Shown here: positions 48,497 through 56,214 of the stretch, one piece after another
Layout of the letters: the number at the start of each line of letters is the position of its first letter
Numbering within the stretch: the stretch's first letter is position 1
NCBI RefSeq assembly: GCF_035917275.1
Contig: NZ_CP108508.1
Location: 6,014,001-6,078,000, forward strand
DNA length: 64,000 bases
Reading direction: 5' to 3'
DNA from: Streptomyces sp. NBC_01237
GTDB lineage: Bacteria; Actinomycetota; Actinomycetes; Streptomycetales; Streptomycetaceae
The notes under the pieces: model-generated
What the model was told of the DNA's origin: nothing
The model's database searches: none
What the model saw: the letters and a program-made list of their open reading frames with translations, nothing else
Position numbers and translations under genes: made by a program

Positions 48497-49903
48497 ATGT
48501 CCGTTGGTGAAGAGGTTCGCGACACGCAGGCCCCGCCGCAGCAGAGTCTGGGCACGGCGGCTGCGCGGAACCTCGCGACGACCACCAAGTCCGCGCCGCA
48601 GATGCAGGAGATCACCTCGCGGTGGCTGCTGCGGATGCTGCCGTGGGTGCAGGTACAGGGCGGTACGTACCGGGTGAACCGTCGGCTCAGCTATGCGGTC
48701 GGCGACGGCCGGGTGACCTTCGTGCAGACCGGCGACCAGGTCGCCGTCATCCCCGCCGAGCTCGGGGAGATGCCGCCCTTGCGGGAGTTCGGCGACGAGG
48801 AGGTCCTCGCCGAACTGGCGCGCAGGTGCGAACAGCGGGACGTGGCCGCGGGGGAGGTGCTCGCCGCCTCGGGGGACGCGGCGGACCGGGTCTTCCTGCT
48901 GGCGCACGGCAAGGTGGAGAAGATCGGCGCCGGGCCGTACGGGGACGAGACGGTGCTCGGCGTCCTCGCCGACGGCGCGTACTTCGGCGACCGGAGCCTG
49001 ATCGACGGTGACGCCACCTGGGAGTTCACCGCCCGCGCCGTCACCCCCTGCACGCTCCTGACGCTGCGCCGTTCGGACGTGCACAACCTCGCGGCCCAAT
49101 CCGACTCGCTCCGGGCCCATCTCGCCCGTCAGCTCTCCATCCCGCAACAGCGGACCAACCCGTACGGCGAGGCGGCGATCGACCTCTCCGCGGGCCATGT
49201 GGGTGAGCCGGTCGTCCCGCACACCTTCGTGGACTACGACGCGGCGCCGCGCGAGTACGAACTGAGCGTGGCCCAGACCGTGCTGAAGGTGCACAGCCGG
49301 GTCGCCGATCTCTACAACCAGCCGATGAACCAGACCGAGCAGCAGTTGCGGCTCACCGTCGAGGCGCTGCGCGAGCGCCAGGAACACGAGCTGATCAACA
49401 ACCGCGAGTTCGGACTGCTCAAGAACTGCGACTACGGGCAGCGGATCCAGCCGCACGACGGGGTGCCCAGCCCCGACGACATGGACGAACTCCTGTCGCG
49501 GAGGCGGGGATCGAAGCTGTTCCTCGCCCACCCGAAGGCCATCGCCGCCTTCGGCCGCGAATGCAACAGGCGCGGTCTGCTGCCGGAGAGCGTGGACATC
49601 GGCGGTCACCAGGTACCGGCCTGGCGCGGGGTGCCGATCTTCCCGTCCAACAAGATCCCGGTCACCGACGCCCGCACCACGTCGATCATCTGCATGAGGA
49701 CCGGCGAGGCCGACCAGGGCGTCATCGGGCTCCAGCAGAGCGGCATCCCGGACGAGATCGAGCCGAGCCTGTCGGTCCGCTTCATGGGCATCGACGAGCA
49801 GGCGATCATCTCCTACCTCGTGACCGCCTACTACTCCGCCGCCGTCCTGGTCCCGGACGCCCTCGGTGTACTGGAGAACGTCGAGGTGAGCCGCTGGCAC
49901 TGA
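48497..49903 (+). CDS. family 2B encapsulin nanocompartment shell protein
   Basis: 468 aa from ATG 48497 (AAAGGA upstream). HK97-fold shell protein of the family 2B type. A disordered N-terminal arm (about 1-35) precedes [14 protein letters not shown]. A cyclic-nucleotide-binding-like insertion (about 95-215) contains Gly-Asp-x4-Val-Phe-Leu-Leu-Ala-His-Gly and Tyr-Phe-Gly-Asp-Arg-Ser-Leu. The shell core resumes at Thr-Asn-Pro-Tyr-Gly-Glu-Ala and ends with Asn-Val-Glu-Val-Ser-Arg-Trp. The insertion lacks a clear Phe-Gly-Glu...Arg-Ala cassette. It should self-assemble into an icosahedral cage. The polyprenyl synthase gene that follows is its likely cargo. Confidence 0.9.
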   Translation: MSVGEEVRDTQAPPQQSLGTAAARNLATTTKSAPQMQEITSRWLLRMLPWVQVQGGTYRVNRRLSYAVGDGRVTFVQTGDQVAVIPAELGEMPPLREFGDEEVLAELARRCEQRDVAAGEVLAASGDAADRVFLLAHGKVEKIGAGPYGDETVLGVLADGAYFGDRSLIDGDATWEFTARAVTPCTLLTLRRSDVHNLAAQSDSLRAHLARQLSIPQQRTNPYGEAAIDLSAGHVGEPVVPHTFVDYDAAPREYELSVAQTVLKVHSRVADLYNQPMNQTEQQLRLTVEALRERQEHELINNREFGLLKNCDYGQRIQPHDGVPSPDDMDELLSRRRGSKLFLAHPKAIAAFGRECNRRGLLPESVDIGGHQVPAWRGVPIFPSNKIPVTDARTTSIICMRTGEADQGVIGLQQSGIPDEIEPSLSVRFMGIDEQAIISYLVTAYYSAAVLVPDALGVLENVEVSRWH

Positions 49904-49914
49904 CCCCTTTCCCC

Positions 49915-49952
49915 CGGTGGGCCCGGCCGGCCAGTGCCGTCCGGGCCCACCG
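49915..49952 (+). terminator. hairpin between encapsulin and polyprenyl synthase genes
   Basis: CGGTGGGCCCGG (49915-49926) and CCGGGCCCACCG (49941-49952) form a 12-bp stem with a 14-nt loop, 11 nt after the shell gene. It could attenuate transcription so that shell exceeds cargo. Confidence 0.65.
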
Positions 49953-49991
49953 CCCCGCCCGTACCCACCGCACCACCCAGGGGAGAGACCC

Positions 49992-51041
49992 GTGACCATG
50001 ACGAGTACGGACGCAGCGACGGAGGGGCACGAGGCCGCCGCGCTGCTGGAGCGCACGCGCGGCATCGTCGATCCGCAACTGCGCGCGGCCGTGGAGTCGC
50101 TGCCCGGCGGAATCCGCCGCGTCGCGATGTACCACTTCGGCTGGGCGAACGCGGACGGCAGCCCGGCCGCGGGCCAGGCGGGCAAGGCCATCAGGCCCGC
50201 GCTCGTGCTGGCCGCCGCGCGAGCCCTGGGCGGTGACCCGGAGCGGGCCGTCCGCGCCGCCGTCGCCGTGGAGCTGGCGCACAACTTCACCCTGCTCCAC
50301 GACGACGTCATCGACGAGGACACCACCCGCCGGCACCGGCCGACGGCCTGGGCGGTCTTCGGTATCCCGGACGCCGTGATCGCGGGCGACGCCCTGCTCG
50401 CCCTCGCCCAGCGGCTGCTGGCCGAGGATCCGCACCCGGCCTCCGCCCGCGCCTCCGCGCGGCTCTCGGCCTGCGTGATCGAGCTGTGCGCGGGGCAGCA
50501 GGCCGACTGCGCCTTCGAGGAGCGCGGCCCCGAAGAGGTCTCGCTGGACGAGTGCCTCGCGATGGCGACCGCCAAGACCGGTGCCCTGCTCGGCTGCGCG
50601 TGCGCGCTCGGCGCCCTGTACGCCGGGGCCGGAGACCGGGCCGTCGGCGCGATGGACGGCTTCGGACGTGAGGCGGGACTCTCCTTCCAGCTCATCGACG
50701 ATCTGATCGGCATCTGGGGGGACCCGGCACACACGGGCAAGCCGGCCGGGGCGGATCTGGCCGCCCACAAGAAGTCCCTGCCGGTGGTGGCCGCGCTCAC
50801 CTCGGGCACCCCCGCCGCCGCCGACCTGGCCGTGCTCTACCGGGGCGCCATGAACACGCCCGGGGAGGTGAGGCGGGCCGCCGACGCCGTCGAACGGGCC
50901 GGCGGCCGGGACTGGGCACAGGTCTGCGCGGCGGACCGGATGGCGCGCGCGGTGCACCATCTGTCCCGCGCGGTGCCCGAGCCGGCCGCGGCGGGGGACC
51001 TGCTGGCGCTGGCCGAATTCGTCACGCGCCGTACCCGCTGA
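49992..51041 (+). CDS. polyprenyl (isoprenyl diphosphate) synthase, probable encapsulin cargo
   Basis: 349 aa from GTG 49992, with GGGGAGAG upstream; ATG 49998 is too far from it. It extends isoprenyl diphosphates. First aspartate-rich motif Leu-Leu-His-Asp-Asp-Val-Ile-Asp-Glu-Asp, with Lys-Ala-Ile-Arg-Pro before it. The second motif reads Phe-Gln-Leu-Ile-Asp-Asp-Leu-Ile-Gly-Ile-Trp-Gly-Asp, with Gly in place of the last Asp as in many actinobacterial relatives. The N-terminal 20 residues are short and polar and might carry the targeting signal. Polyprenyl transferases are among the recognised cargo classes next to family 2B shells. Confidence 0.88.
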   Translation: MTMTSTDAATEGHEAAALLERTRGIVDPQLRAAVESLPGGIRRVAMYHFGWANADGSPAAGQAGKAIRPALVLAAARALGGDPERAVRAAVAVELAHNFTLLHDDVIDEDTTRRHRPTAWAVFGIPDAVIAGDALLALAQRLLAEDPHPASARASARLSACVIELCAGQQADCAFEERGPEEVSLDECLAMATAKTGALLGCACALGALYAGAGDRAVGAMDGFGREAGLSFQLIDDLIGIWGDPAHTGKPAGADLAAHKKSLPVVAALTSGTPAAADLAVLYRGAMNTPGEVRRAADAVERAGGRDWAQVCAADRMARAVHHLSRAVPEPAAAGDLLALAEFVTRRTR

Positions 51042-51129
51042 CCGGCCTTCCGCGACCCGCTCCCGCCTCCCAACTCTAGGATTCCACCCGTCGGTCGAGG
51101 TCGGACGGAAGAAGGGGCGGGAGCCGGTC

Positions 51130-51726
51130 ATGGGTGTACGGACACGGCGTGCGGACGCGCGGGACAGGGACCTGGTCGTATCGGTCCTGGAGGAGGCGTT
51201 CCACCACGACCCGGTGAGCGGCTGGGTCTTCCCCGAGGAGGAGCACCGGCGGGCGGTGCACGGGAAGTTCCTCGGCGTCTTCGTCGATGTCGCCCTCGCC
51301 GAAGGCCGTATCGACCTGCTGGCGGACGGCACCGCCGTGGCCCTGTGGCTCACGGTGCCGGCCGGGGTGCCCGAGGAGGAGGACCCCACCCCGGCGCTGA
51401 TGCGGCGGACCGCGGACCCCGGCAACGAACGGTGCGAACTGGTGGGCAGACTGACCGGTGCGGTCCATCCGCACGACCGGGCCCACGAGTATCTGCTCAT
51501 GGTCGGTGTCTCCCCCGGACGCCAGGGGGAGGGCATCGGGGCGGCGCTGATCGAAGAGGTCCTGGAGCGATGCGACCGCGAGGGCGTCCCGGCCTACCTG
51601 GAGGCCAGCAGTGCCCGCAGCCGCGGCCTCTACGAGCGGCTCGGCTTCACCTTCCTGGGCCGCGCCGTCGAGCTCCCCGACGGACCGTCCATGTGGCCCA
51701 TGTGGCGCGAACCGGCGAAGGGCTGA
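51130..51726 (+). CDS. GNAT-family N-acetyltransferase
   Basis: 198 aa from ATG 51130, with GGAAGAAGGGG upstream. The acetyl-CoA site reads Val-Ser-Pro-Gly-Arg-Gln-Gly-Glu-Gly-Ile-Gly-Ala-Ala-Leu (Gln/Arg-x-x-Gly-x-Gly type), followed by Tyr-Leu-Glu-Ala-Ser-Ser and Leu-Tyr-Glu-Arg-Leu-Gly-Phe. The N-terminal half is typical of streptomycete GNATs of unknown substrate. It lies 88 nt behind the polyprenyl synthase gene, with a possible -10 (TAGGAT) in the gap. Whether it belongs to the encapsulin unit is open. Confidence 0.88.
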   Translation: MGVRTRRADARDRDLVVSVLEEAFHHDPVSGWVFPEEEHRRAVHGKFLGVFVDVALAEGRIDLLADGTAVALWLTVPAGVPEEEDPTPALMRRTADPGNERCELVGRLTGAVHPHDRAHEYLLMVGVSPGRQGEGIGAALIEEVLERCDREGVPAYLEASSARSRGLYERLGFTFLGRAVELPDGPSMWPMWREPAKG

Positions 51727-51783
51727 TGCGCAGGTGGAGGGCGCCACGGGGACCGCGCCGGGCACGGGCTACAGTCCCTGCTC

Positions 51784-52452
51784 ATGACAGATGAGTCGTG
51801 GGCAGGCTGGTACCGGGACCGCGAGGGTTCCGATGCCGTCGTTCTCACCACGGACGGACAGCAACTCCGGATCCGGATCAGGGGAGTCGACTTCGAGGGC
51901 GAGAGCTTCGACGACCTCGTTCCGGTGGGCGGGATACCGCCCGAAAGCGGCATGTTCGCCCTGGCGGACGGCGCCCTCACCGACTGCGTACTGGAGTGGG
52001 ATCTCCCGCTTCCGGTCCGCTCCGCGGGTACGGTCCGCCAGGCCACGCTCAGTTGCCTGCTGTCGCTGCGGCGCAGCGATCCGGACCTCTACCTCGCCCT
52101 GCATCTGGACGGCGCGGTCTATGAATCCGCCCGTGCCGAACGCGACTTCGCCGCCGCGATGGCCACGATCCAGCGCATCCTGCCGTCCGGCACACAGGTG
52201 CAGACGTGTATCGCCTGCGCCTTCTCCGACTACTTCCCGGCCCCGGGCCGGGGCCTCTCCGGCGCTCTCGCCTGCTTCCGCGGTGCGAAGGACGCGTACC
52301 GGGGAGCGGCGGGCGAGGACGACGTCCTGGACCTGTGGGACCGGCGGAGCGGGTTCGTGCAGGAGATCTGGAGCTGCCGCGAGTTCGAGGCGCGCCCGGC
52401 CGAGGGGGCCGGGACCGGCCACCGGGGCGCGTTCCCGCTGGAACTCGCCTGA
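51784..52452 (+). CDS. hypothetical protein, probable DUF6304 family, 222 aa
   Basis: ATG 51784 with no ribosome site; a TACAGT -10-like hexamer 9 nt upstream suggests a leaderless message. The product starts Trp-Ala-Gly-Trp-Tyr-Arg-Asp, has a beta-rich first half and a helical second half with Thr-Cys-Ile-Ala-Cys-Ala-Phe-Ser-Asp-Tyr and Trp-Ser-Cys-Arg-Glu-Phe. The family name is recalled, not checked. Some actinobacterial proteins of this look sit in conflict or immunity contexts, but nothing here proves that. Confidence 0.7.
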   Translation: MTDESWAGWYRDREGSDAVVLTTDGQQLRIRIRGVDFEGESFDDLVPVGGIPPESGMFALADGALTDCVLEWDLPLPVRSAGTVRQATLSCLLSLRRSDPDLYLALHLDGAVYESARAERDFAAAMATIQRILPSGTQVQTCIACAFSDYFPAPGRGLSGALACFRGAKDAYRGAAGEDDVLDLWDRRSGFVQEIWSCREFEARPAEGAGTGHRGAFPLELA

Positions 52453-52481
52453 CCGTCACGCCCCGTGCCCGCCCGCCGTCA

Positions 52482-52518
52482 CGCCCCGTACTGGAATTGC
52501 ACATTCCGGTACGGGGCG
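52482..52518 (+). terminator. hairpin terminator after the DUF6304-like gene
   Basis: Sixteen-bp arms (52482-52497 and 52503-52518) with one wobble pair and a 5-nt loop. A CCTTTT tract follows at 52521. Confidence 0.85.
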
Positions 52519-52608
52519 CGCCTTTTGCGGCTCAGGTCCGCTTCGGTGTGTTTCGCCGCCGGGCGCCTTTATCGGCGCACCGGCGTGACGGTCGCCGTCG
52601 TCGGAGGA

Positions 52609-52743
52609 TCAGCTGACGGTCGTCGTATTCGTGACGTTCCTCGGTGCGGACATCGACGGCAGGCAGATCAGGGCGACGAGGGTGGCGCCCAGAATGGCAT
52701 ATGCCACGGGCATGATCGGTGACTTCTTGAACATGGTGCGCAT
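52609..52743 (-). CDS. 44-aa membrane/secreted peptide downstream of the SARP gene
   Basis: ATG 52743 follows GGAGAA closely on the minus strand; a second Met at codon 4 is in frame. Layout: Met-Arg-Thr-Met-Phe-Lys-Lys, then a hydrophobic run (Val-Ala-Tyr-Ala-Ile-Leu-Gly-Ala-Thr-Leu-Val-Ala-Leu-Ile-Cys-Leu), then a polar Thr/Asn/Ser tail. It is like a signal peptide plus short extracellular end, or a single-pass peptide. It lies 118 nt behind the SARP stop in the same direction. I see no homologue by eye; the AT-rich gap upstream could hold a promoter. Confidence 0.55.
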   Translation of the reverse strand: MRTMFKKSPIMPVAYAILGATLVALICLPSMSAPRNVTNTTTVS

Positions 52744-52861
52744 TTCTCCAGGCATACGGGGAGATTCTTCGGCAGCGTTCGTGCCGAGTGCTCATACTCT
52801 CCATATGCCCTCGGGTGATCAAGTCGGGCGGTAATTTCGTTGTTTTCCCGCCGGGGTCCTG

Positions 52862-55800
52862 TCACTCTGTTCCGGCGCCCTCGGATTCTTCTTGGAGAGC
52901 GGCGAATTCGGCCTGCGTCCGCGCCGCTTCGTCCATGGTGCCGATGTGCTGGGCGAGGGTGAGCGCCTCCGCGAGATGTCGCGCGGCCGATTGCGTGCGG
53001 CCCAGCCGCCGTTCCGCCGCGGCCATGCCCCGGAGCGCGAGCATGCGCTCGTGTCCCGCGCCGATGCCGGTGGCCAGGTCGAGGGCGCGCTCGTGGTGGG
53101 CGACCGCCTGGTCGTCGTTGCCGGACTCCTCGAACGCGACGCCCATCCGGTGCAGGGTGATGGACGCGTTGCGCCGGTCACCGAGCTGCCGGAACGACAG
53201 CAGCGCCTCGCGATAGAGATCCAGCGCGGCTTCCACTTCCTCCGGCATTTCCATGGTGTTCGCCAGATTTACCTGCCCCGTGGCGCGGGCCAGAGGTGTT
53301 CCGGCCAGCCGGGGATTCGACAGCGATTTCTTCAGGAGTCGTCGCGCGGATTCACGGTCGCCGGTCTGGAAGTGGAGGTCCGAGAGATTGTTCAGCACAT
53401 TGAATTCTTCGCGCGCATCACCCGACCGACGGAATCCGCTCAGGGCCGACACAAAGAATTCCATTGATGTCGTGTGGTTTCCGAGAAAGAGGTGGGTGAT
53501 GCCGAGGTTGTTTCTTGTCCGCGCGAGCTGCCATATGTCACCCGACCTGAGCCGGCGTTCCAGGGTCTGATTCTGGAAGGAAAGGGCTTCGTCGAGCTGT
53601 CCCCTGTGCCAGTGAATGACGCCGAGCAGATGACGCGCTTCGGCGTCCGTCGCCGGATCGTCCAGCGTGCCGGCCGCCCGCATGGCGGCATGACCGGCGG
53701 CGAGAGCGGACTCGTAGCGGCCGGCCCGTGCCAGCGTCGTCCCGAGATCGATCAGCGCGAGGGCCTCCGGGCGGCGTTCGCCGCTCTCGCGCCAGAACTC
53801 GGCGGCGGCGGTGTGCATCGGCCGTGCCTCGCCCCAGTAGCCCTCCTCGTCCAGGTGGGCCGCGAGCGCGTGGGCCAGGCGCGCGGCCTGGCGGGTGAGT
53901 CCGTTGCCTCGGGCGCGGTGCTCCGCCGCGACGAGGGCGCCGTGCTCCTGCGCGAGCCAGTGCCGGGCGGCCGAGGCGTCCTGCCATTCGGGCAGGGCGA
54001 ACTCCGGTGCGGTTTCCGCGATATCTGTTTTCAGGCGCCGCGGATAGATCAGACGGTCGGCCTTCTCGGCCCCGTGGACATAGAAATCGATCATCCTCCG
54101 TACGGCGGGGAGTTGACCTTCGTATCGGTCCTCCGTCGCGCTCAGGCTCCGCGCGTACTCCCCCACAAGATCATGGAAGCGAAAGCGTTCCGGGGCCGGT
54201 TCCTGGAGGAGATGCGCGTCCAGCAGGGAATCCAGGACGCGCTCCGTCTCCTCCAGCGGAAGCCCGGTGAGCGCGGCGGCGGAGTAGGGGGTGAAATCCG
54301 GCCCAAAATGCAGGCTCAGCTGTCGAAAGATCGTTCGCTCTTCGGTCCCGAGTGTGTGGTAGGACATCTCGAACACTCCGGCGATCTTTCGATAGCCGTC
54401 CCGGATTTCATTGAGGCGTCCGTGTTCGCGCGACAGTTTTTCGATCAAGTGGGAAGTGGTCCAGGACGGGCGTGAGCCCAGCCTGCCCGCGGCGATCTCC
54501 ACGGCCAGCGGAAGGTGGCCGCACAGCCGGACGATCTCCGCCACCTCGCCGAGCTCGGAGGTCCGCTCCGGGCCCACCAGCCTGCGGAACAGCGTGCTCG
54601 CGTCGTCGGCCGGCAGGACGTCCAGGAAGAGCGAGCGGATGCCCGGCAGCCCCGTGAGCCGTCGGCGGCTGGTGATGATGAGCAGGGACTCGGAGGTGCC
54701 CGGAAGGAGCGGGGCCACCTGCTCGGCGTCCGCCGCGTCGTCGAGGACGATCACCGATCGACGGGTGCTGAGCAGGGTGCGCCACAGGGACACCAGCCCC
54801 TCCAGGTCGTCCGGCAGATCCGTGACGGGCACCCCGAAGTCCCTCAGCAGCCGGGTGAGCGCGGACTCGGGGCTCAGCGGGTGCCCGTCCGTGGTGTGTG
54901 CGCTCAGGTCGAGATGGAGCTGTCCGTCCGGGTAGTGCGGGGTGAGGGCGCGGGCGGCGTGGAGCGCCAGGAGTGTCTTGCCCACGCCCCCCATGCCGCT
55001 GATGGTCTGGAGTGCGATCACCGAGCCCGCCGGCGGACGGGCGAGGAGGGTGAGCATCTCCCGGTCCCTGCCCACGAGGTCGCCGTGGCTGGGCAGGGTG
55101 TGCGGGGCCGTGGTCACCGGCTCGGGGCCGCTCAGGAGCTCGGATACCGGTACCCGGTTCAGGATGAGCTGGTAGAGCCTGGTCAGCGCCTCGCCCGGAT
55201 CCGATCCGAACTCCTCACCGAGCCGGCGCCGGACGGTGTCGAACGTGCGCAGCGCGTCGGCCTGCCGACCGCAGCCGTAGTTCGCGACCATGAGGTGGCC
55301 GGCCAGGGTCTCGTCCGTGGGGTGCAGCTCGAAGAGGGTGGAGAGGTCGGGTACGAGCTCCGCGTACCGTCCGGTGCGCAGTTCGATGCCGACGCGGGTC
55401 AGCGTCGCGGCGAGGCGCTTTTCGAGCAGGTTCGTCCTGACGCTCTCGGCCCAGAGGCCGGGCATCCCGGTGAGCGGATCGCCCCGCCACAGGCTGTCGG
55501 CCTCGCGCAGCAGGGCCAGGGCCCTGGGCCCGTCACCGTCGTCGGACCGGGCGAGCGCCTCGGCGGTCAGGCGCTGGAAGCGATGGCTGTCCACGCTGTC
55601 GGGATCGACGACGAGGGAGTACGTGTGGGCCTGCTGGACGATACGGGTCGGCCCGCCCGCCCGTTCGCCCAGCCTGCGGCGGATTCTCGCCGCGTACACA
55701 TGCAGGCTCGCCCGGGGTTTCGCGGGCGGGGCGTCGTCCCACAGCCGGTGGACCAGGGAGTCCAGAGCGACCGGGCGGCCGGCGTCGACGGCGAGCGCGG

Positions 55801-55906
55801 CGATCATCGCTCTCTCCTTGGCCGTGCCGAGCGGATCACCCCGCCCGTCCACCCGTAACTCGATCGACCCCAGGATGCGGATCTCGAATTCCACCAGCGC
55901 CCCCAT
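52862..55906 (-). CDS. AfsR-like SARP regulator (HTH-BTAD-NB-ARC-TPR)
   Basis: 1014 aa from ATG 55906. Residues 1-95 are an OmpR-type winged helix, about 107-250 the bacterial transcriptional activation domain, and an NB-ARC ATPase follows with P-loop Gly304-Met-Gly-Gly-Val-Gly-Lys-Thr311, Val-Ile-Val-Leu-Asp-Asp-Ala and Gly-His-Leu-Pro-Leu-Ala. TPRs fill the last 350 residues. AfsR-type SARPs activate secondary metabolism; ATP binding and TPRs gate them. Codon 17 is TTA (55858-55856), so translation should need the bldA tRNA. It is divergent from another NB-ARC protein across a nested palindrome. No antibiotic cluster is next to it. Confidence 0.93.
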   Translation of the reverse strand: MGALVEFEIRILGSIELRVDGRGDPLGTAKERAMIAALAVDAGRPVALDSLVHRLWDDAPPAKPRASLHVYAARIRRRLGERAGGPTRIVQQAHTYSLVVDPDSVDSHRFQRLTAEALARSDDGDGPRALALLREADSLWRGDPLTGMPGLWAESVRTNLLEKRLAATLTRVGIELRTGRYAELVPDLSTLFELHPTDETLAGHLMVANYGCGRQADALRTFDTVRRRLGEEFGSDPGEALTRLYQLILNRVPVSELLSGPEPVTTAPHTLPSHGDLVGRDREMLTLLARPPAGSVIALQTISGMGGVGKTLLALHAARALTPHYPDGQLHLDLSAHTTDGHPLSPESALTRLLRDFGVPVTDLPDDLEGLVSLWRTLLSTRRSVIVLDDAADAEQVAPLLPGTSESLLIITSRRRLTGLPGIRSLFLDVLPADDASTLFRRLVGPERTSELGEVAEIVRLCGHLPLAVEIAAGRLGSRPSWTTSHLIEKLSREHGRLNEIRDGYRKIAGVFEMSYHTLGTEERTIFRQLSLHFGPDFTPYSAAALTGLPLEETERVLDSLLDAHLLQEPAPERFRFHDLVGEYARSLSATEDRYEGQLPAVRRMIDFYVHGAEKADRLIYPRRLKTDIAETAPEFALPEWQDASAARHWLAQEHGALVAAEHRARGNGLTRQAARLAHALAAHLDEEGYWGEARPMHTAAAEFWRESGERRPEALALIDLGTTLARAGRYESALAAGHAAMRAAGTLDDPATDAEARHLLGVIHWHRGQLDEALSFQNQTLERRLRSGDIWQLARTRNNLGITHLFLGNHTTSMEFFVSALSGFRRSGDAREEFNVLNNLSDLHFQTGDRESARRLLKKSLSNPRLAGTPLARATGQVNLANTMEMPEEVEAALDLYREALLSFRQLGDRRNASITLHRMGVAFEESGNDDQAVAHHERALDLATGIGAGHERMLALRGMAAAERRLGRTQSAARHLAEALTLAQHIGTMDEAARTQAEFAALQEESEGAGTE

Positions 55907-56045
55907 CGCCGGTCCGCGCGCGGACCGGCTGTTCCGCTCGTGCCGCCGTGCGCCGGTCTGCGGCCACGGCAGTCCGTCGTCGCCACGACCCACCGCTGAC
56001 GTCCGTGTCGAGGCGCGTACCAAAGCAAGAGCCAAAGGATGACAC

Positions 56046-56074
56046 GATGCCAACTTTGATCAAAAGATGGCATC
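56046..56074. promoter_or_regulatory. nested palindrome in the divergent SARP / NB-ARC promoter region
   Basis: GATGCCA-N2-TTTGATCAAA-N3-TGGCATC: outer arms are perfect 7-bp inverted repeats and the inner 10 bp are a perfect palindrome. It lies 140 nt from both start codons, in an AT-rich island unlike the surrounding DNA. It looks like an operator or a sharp cruciform. Confidence 0.6.
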
Positions 56075-56214
56075 GAATGATCGATTATCTTGGCTCAAAT
56101 GTTCAACGTGTAAGGGCTTTTGGTCTGTGTGGACCAAGAAAGGGGTAAACCACGGGCCGACCGGAGAGACCGCGGGCAAGTACATGGTGGCGCATACGGG
56201 GGAAGGCGGCAGAT

